A stretch of DNA of 64,000 nucleotides, taken from Serpula lacrymans var. lacrymans S7.9 (lineage: Eukaryota > Basidiomycota > Agaricomycetes > Boletales > Serpulaceae). The notes under the pieces are model-generated. The model was given only the letters and a program-made list of their open reading frames with translations. It did no database searches and was not told the DNA's origin. Of the stretch, positions 59,205-64,000 are shown in pieces. The translations under genes and the position numbers were made by a program. The stretch is taken from contig NW_006763298.1 in NCBI RefSeq assembly GCF_000218685.1, positions 1,460,869 through 1,524,868 of the forward strand, written 5' to 3'. The first letter of the stretch is position 1; the number at the start of each line of letters is the position of its first letter.

Positions 59205-61034
59205 TCAAACCGAGTCGGTGCAGTTAAAATCGAGTTCGGACGTGCTCGTCACGTTTCGGCAAAAGTAGGTGGCCGCACCATTCGGACTCGTCAGGTTGAT
59301 GTCGCCAGCTGTGATGTCCGTGCACGCCATGGTGCAGTTCAGATCGACGACCATAGTACCCTCGGCCCCAGATGACGTCCCGCTAAAGTTGGAATCTGAC
59401 GCTCGGAGGTTGGGGTGGAGTGGGAGGTCAGATGGAGAAGACACTCACAGTGGACGTCTGAAACCGCTATTTTGGTTGGGTAATCCACGCAAGAGACTGG
59501 CGTCGCGAAACACTGAATTCCATGGAACAGGTGAGCACGTCACGTTGGAGGCCAGAGTATCCCTATAAGATGACAAACCTCGTCAAACACGATAGGGTAG
59601 TCGACACTGTTGACCTGGAAGTTCGAGAAGGTGATATTCTGATAAAGATACCTCAGCGCTGAATATACGTCAACAAAACCTTGGAGATGACCTTGACATA
59701 GCCGCCACCCCCACCGGCCGTCGAATTGGCAAGAGGAGAGCCACCAAACACTTTCACCCGGCCTCCATTTTGAGAGTTTGTCAATGTCACGTTGTTGACC
59801 GTGACGTTGGCAACGATATCGGTTTCACCTGCATACTGTTCGCAGAGTCCATGAGCCAAGTGATCAAAGCAGAATTTTTTCTCGACGTACTTGTCCCAAG
59901 CTGCCTACAGACATGCCATCACCTGCCAAGCAGTTCATGTTCTGGACCAGAATATTGGTGGCGTTGGGTTTGAAAGCTAGATGCAGGATAGTTAGCAAGG
60001 TATTTACAAACATGACATGCTATGAGTATTCTTACAAACGCAATCGTCGTCATTATTAACTGTGGAGTTTTCGATCGTGACGAAGGAAGACCGGTATATG
60101 TCCCATCCATCTGACCGAAATACTTAATCATCCTTTCAAAAAGAAAAATCGAAGCAAACACACCAGAATTAAGCGTTGGGTTGGAAGAGTACGAAACGGT
60201 CGAGATATTGATATTGCGATATGTCACGTTAGTCGATTGATAAACGAAATTGTTCTGAGCACATGACTTGTAAACACATGCTCTGTGAGGAAAGATGCGT
60301 CAGTGGGACTTACCCAGAAAGGTGACTGGATTTGTGTCAAGTCTTCGATGACGACGTTACTAGCATTTCCGACAGTGAGAGGGATAGGACGAGCGAATAG
60401 CGTGGACGAGCCTCCAGCCGTACCAGATGTCTAATTTCGCTGTGAGATTAGCCGCGAACAGGATGAGATGCATCATACTGAGAACCTACCGCATTGGGAT
60501 AGTCCCACCAGACTTGGCCGTTGCCGTCAAGGGTGCCACCGCCATATAGGTGAATATTATCGCCAGAAAGGAACCAGTACGTAGTCCTGCATATCACCAA
60601 GAATTAATAACAATGCTGCTTCATGAACGCCTGACTTACGCGTTTTGATATGTCAAGAATAAGGAATTCGGTGACCAATATGCGATGTTTGGAGTGTACT
60701 GTACTGATGAAAGTGTCAATAAACCCAGCCCCGAGAGAGAGAATACAGTAGAAGCATAAGACATACCGACACCACTCAGCTCGATATTGACGTTTTTGAG
60801 TCCAGTTGTGACGAGTACGGTGTTGACCACGTAGTATTCATTCAGCACCACCGTACCCCCACTTGCGCACTGCGAAAAAGCGTCCAGGATATTAGGTCCA
60901 TCGTCCTGACCACCTCCCAAGGGCACAACCGTGCAAGTCCCGCCTCCAACCTGTACATTTGCAGACGCAGCGTACGTCAGGGGTGCTACAGCCGCCAAAA
61001 GCGCCAAAAGCGCCAGAACTCGAAAGTGCATCAT
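59205..61034 (-). CDS. GH28 polygalacturonase paralog with a changed active-site residue
   Basis: This is a close paralog of the gene at 56890-58673, with a similar exon plan. It has a signal peptide ([20 protein letters not shown]), [91 protein letters not shown] and [18 protein letters not shown]. The C-terminus ends [10 protein letters not shown]. The DDD acidic motif and the Arg-x-Lys motif are kept. The conserved HG motif is altered: where the sister gene reads [12 protein letters not shown] this one reads [12 protein letters not shown], so the His is Asp (codon 59918-59920). That His is nearly invariant in GH28, so activity may be lost or changed. Otherwise the frame is open and splice sites are normal. 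Confidence 0.9.
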
Positions 61035-61875
61035 CGGTGGTGGGGGTTGGAGGAAAAACGACGGGTTTGTGAGACTCGGTGTGACATACGTTTATGTCAT
61101 GAGCATGATATATGAGCGTTGAGCATTCGATGGAGCTCGACGGAACAAGCTGGCCATGGCTTCGACAACTAGACTCTGGGATGAACGTCACGGTGCTCGG
61201 TCAGATGACCAGGACAGAGGTGAACGGGCCGCAACTCGAACGATGAGACATCTGCCGTCCGCCAGACTCAATGCCCTCGACGATGTGCAGATTTAATATT
61301 TTGTAGCCCCACAGTATGTTGCAGTTGCATGTTGCTGATATTGCTGGCACCGAACGTCGAATAAAACATCACTGTAAAAAGCGCACAGTCATCGCGAAAC
61401 TATCTTTGGGTGCACGGTTCAGACGGACCGGATGTTTATCGTTTATATAGTACAAGGTCCCCTGACTGCAAAGTGACTCTGAGTTTTAAACCAACCAAAC
61501 CATCCCAGTCCATCAAGCAAGTTTGAAGAGAGATATTTCGAAATTATGTACTATATCTATGAATTACAAACGAAATAAGCTCGGAGGAAGCAACCTTCCC
61601 ACACAAGCGCAAAAGACTACATCAATGACACTTGATACCCTCATCTTTAAGACATGAAAACGAAATCTGCGTGCCCGTGCACATATCCCACACATCACTC
61701 GTCGTCACCATCACCGTCACCTATCGCGTGAACACCCCCACTCCCACATACATAATATATCACCACGTCTACCAATCTTACCCACATCCCCACAAATCCC
61801 ACACCTCCGAGTTTGGCGTAGTAGTCATCACTATTCATTGCGAGAGGCTTGCGTTATTACATACAGAATGGTCAT
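61035..61875. other. Intergenic region between GH28 paralog and transporter
   Basis: Holds the promoter of the minus-strand GH28 gene and the 3' end of the transporter. A TTATATAGTAC stretch lies near 61442. C/A-rich sequence at 61680-61800 (ACATATCCCACAC-type words) is low-complexity. No gene was seen. Confidence 0.5.
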
Positions 61876-64000
61876 CTATCCACTTTTATCCACGGGTGAT
61901 TGACAGCTGAACGACGTCGAGGCGCTACCAGTCTGGAAGCCTAGTTGGATGGCCTCAATCGCGGAGTAAGAGCTCAACCCCGCACAGGCGAAACATGCGA
62001 GAGTAAGCAAAAAGTTCCACATCTTGAACCAGAAACGAAGACTGGTTGGACTGGACACTGATTAGAAGCGATGATAGTCAGTTACTCGCAATCAAATGGT
62101 AATATGACATGACAGGTGTCACTCACAAGCACGCCTCCAGCGTGACAACTGTCGCCACGAGTCAACACGGCACGCCGCATCGGGGTTGTTAGGGTCAAAC
62201 TGCTCATCTCCCTTGACAGCGTCATATTGCATAGTGAATCCCAGCATCAACAGGGGAGGGAATGTATACGAGAATTCTAATCGCGAAAAAAAAAAAAAAA
62301 TGTCAGTCAATCATTCACATCACAACTCAAAAATGACGCGGAGTGCCGGGAAAAAAAAAAAACGCACGGAAAATGCAGACAGCGGCGATCAGAGCAGATA
62401 TGTTGCTGAACTGAGGCACGGCTGATCCAATCACAAATGCGATGGACCAGTATACGACCACAGAGATAGCAAAGATCATCTTCCCACGTGGTACCGTCAA
62501 AGGTGGGGCTTTGAAGAGTGCGACACCAATGTTATTGTAGATGACTTTAACACCGATATTGCCATAGAGCGCGGCAGCAATTAAACCGGCAGTGAGTGAA
62601 ACGGCGTTGGTAGCAGTCTGAAGGCCATAGGCAGATATGCCTTGATTAGCGGGCTGTGTAATATATAGAAAAGAAAAGTCAGCGATAAATATCGCAAATA
62701 AGATCAGATCACATACGTTTACGGTATATTGGCCTTGGTAAGAGTAGACAAAGAGACCAAAGAACATATAGACGACAAAGATGAAACCTTGTCCGACAGT
62801 CATAGCTTTCCAGAAGTCCCAAGGACGGCGCATCTCGGCCATGAACTCGATGAAAATCATGCTAAGCCAACAACAATTAGCCAGATACATCAAAATTATT
62901 TGATGTATTACTCACGCTCCACCGTACGAGAAGACGATTTGCATGATACCGGTCAACTGAGTCTGGAAAGCCTGTTGAAAGATGGCAAGGGTTTGAACTG
63001 GTGGTTCGACTGCACCGGCAACGTAGTTCGCGACGGTGGCTGTATAGTTTGGTGCCATGTGAGGAACAGCGCCCATGGTCATGATCAAGACGATGATGTT
63101 CATCCAGATGGACAAATTTGCGATCCAACCGAACTTCTGCAGTGTTCGGATTTGGCCAAAGATCATTCCTATTTATATGTGTGAGCAGATGCCCGCGAGT
63201 CATGGCGGAGCCTGCTTACCTGCCAAGGTCCATACAACGTTGCAGACAACGAAGCATAGCTATCGAGGGTTACTGTTCAGTAAGGAAAGCAGTTAGGGGC
63301 GAAAGGTCATACTTTGAATTTGGCCATTTGCGATAGCCCTTGACCATTGCTATATAAAACACATGTAAGAGTGTTTTCGGAGAAAGATATAAAAGAACTA
63401 ACCCAAGAATAATTAGACCGACATTAAAGATGAGCTGCAAGCTTTGTAAGATGTTACAAACTGTTGATGAGCGGACATAAGGTAAGAATCAACAGAGCGA
63501 TGAAGTATTCGGTACGTACCAAGGCGAGCATATTTTCCAAAGATGCGATGAGCCAAATCACCAAAAGTTCGCAGGGGATATCTTTCTGAATCAAGATGCA
63601 GGAACATCCACCAGAGAAGGAAACCGCCATAAGCCGCCATTACACCAAATACAAAGAAACAGGCGACTCCCGGTCCATAGCCGACCTGAGCAAATGCCCA
63701 CGGTGCAGAGTAGGGGCCGAGGATATCTAAGGATTGAAAGGAGTGAGACCACGATATGAAAGTATAGATGCAACGTTACCTGTCGTGATGAGATAGAAGA
63801 CGCTTGACCAGGTAGCAGTCCTGAGCGCGCCAGAAGCATTGCGCTTTTCCTGCTTGCTGATATAAACGGCATTCTCCTCAGAGGGCTCCCTTTTCTCGTC
63901 TGTGGCGGAGGCGATAGACGCCTTGTCTGAGGGTGGAGGCTTGATGGCTCTTGAAAAGAGACCAGCCCAGTGACGTTCCTCGACTTCATGAGCAGGTCTG
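61876..64000 (-). CDS. Amino-acid transporter of the AAAP (Aa_trans) family, 5' end beyond the window
   Basis: The minus-strand frame is already open at position 64000 (PAHEVEERHWAGLFSRAIKP), so the start lies outside. After a charged cytosolic leader come membrane segments: WSSVFYLITTDILGPYSAPW, VACFFVFGVMAAYGGFLLWW, CFVVCNVVWTLAGMIFG, NIIVLIMTMGAVPHMAP, FIFVVYMFFGLFVYSY, VSLTAGLIAAALYGNIGVKV, MIFAISVVVYWSIAFVIGSA, FSYTFPPLLMLGFTMQYDA and a last one near FLLTLACFACAGLSSYSAI. Also visible are the GDLAHRIFGKYA loop and FSYGGAMIFIEFMAEMRRPW. These fit fungal AAAP permeases, which move amino acids with protons across the plasma or vacuolar membrane. Substrate cannot be told. A run of A at 62285-62300 and another near 62350 lie in introns or at exon edges. 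The stop is at 61876-61878. Confidence 0.85.

Noticed and set aside
62285..62360. Poly-A runs as retroposed gene tails
   Set aside because: They lie in or at the edges of introns of the transporter, with no duplicated coding sequence before them.
1..64000. CRISPR arrays, rRNA or tRNA genes
   Set aside because: No regularly spaced repeats, no rRNA core sequence and no tRNA-like arms with A and B boxes that I could support by eye.

Overview
The window reads as nuclear DNA of a mushroom-forming basidiomycete (Agaricomycete). The signs are dense intron-rich genes with many introns of about 45-65 nt, a decayed Plavaka-type (EnSpm/CACTA-like) transposase, a group III HAMP-repeat histidine kinase, paired GH28 enzymes and an alcohol-oxidase-type GMC enzyme. 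No CRISPR array, prokaryotic operon, rRNA gene or convincing tRNA gene was seen.

Positions 1-13,600 are a nest of transposons. A multi-exon minus-strand gene of unknown family (about 4304 down past position 1) is split by a 1.8 kb element. A broken plus-strand Plavaka transposase (7009-13603) is split by an inverted copy of the same element. Each copy (1574-3381 minus, 8417-10225 plus) has LTR-like ends and its own 4-bp target duplication, so I read them as two solo LTRs. They are identical over about 1.47 kb but differ in the last 330 bp. Between them lie a Q/P-rich ORF remnant, a second Plavaka scrap, a 24-bp perfect palindrome and clusters of a CAACTTGAA/TTCAAGTTG motif. A further insertion of about 370 bp interrupts the Plavaka C-terminus.

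Positions 14,400-20,900 hold minus-strand genes: a secreted PLC-like phosphodiesterase, a small cysteine-rich membrane protein, an aldo/keto reductase with a C-terminal membrane tail, and an alkyltransferase-like (ATL) DNA-damage protein. The ATL gene is divergent from a large hybrid histidine kinase.

Positions 20,865-41,000 are mostly core cell biology: osmosensing-type histidine kinase, Zn2Cys6 transcription factor, nucleoporin Nup84/Nup107, phospholipase D, a small secreted GPI-type cysteine-rich protein, and spliceosomal cyclophilin H.

Positions 41,000-64,000 carry an alcohol-oxidase-like GMC flavoenzyme, a Fab1-like phosphoinositide kinase without FYVE, a short-chain dehydrogenase with Phe in place of the catalytic Tyr, an unknown conserved-looking gene, two tail-to-tail exopolygalacturonases (one with a His-to-Asp change at a key site), and an amino-acid/auxin-permease-type transporter cut by the right edge. 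Signalling, secretion and wall/plant-polymer genes are interleaved without operon-like logic. I found no convincing new gene system. The most unusual signals are the nested LTR pair, the unknown interrupted gene, several micro-exons (3, 5 and 9 nt), and the altered active-site or architecture changes in GH28, AKR, SDR and Fab1-like proteins.
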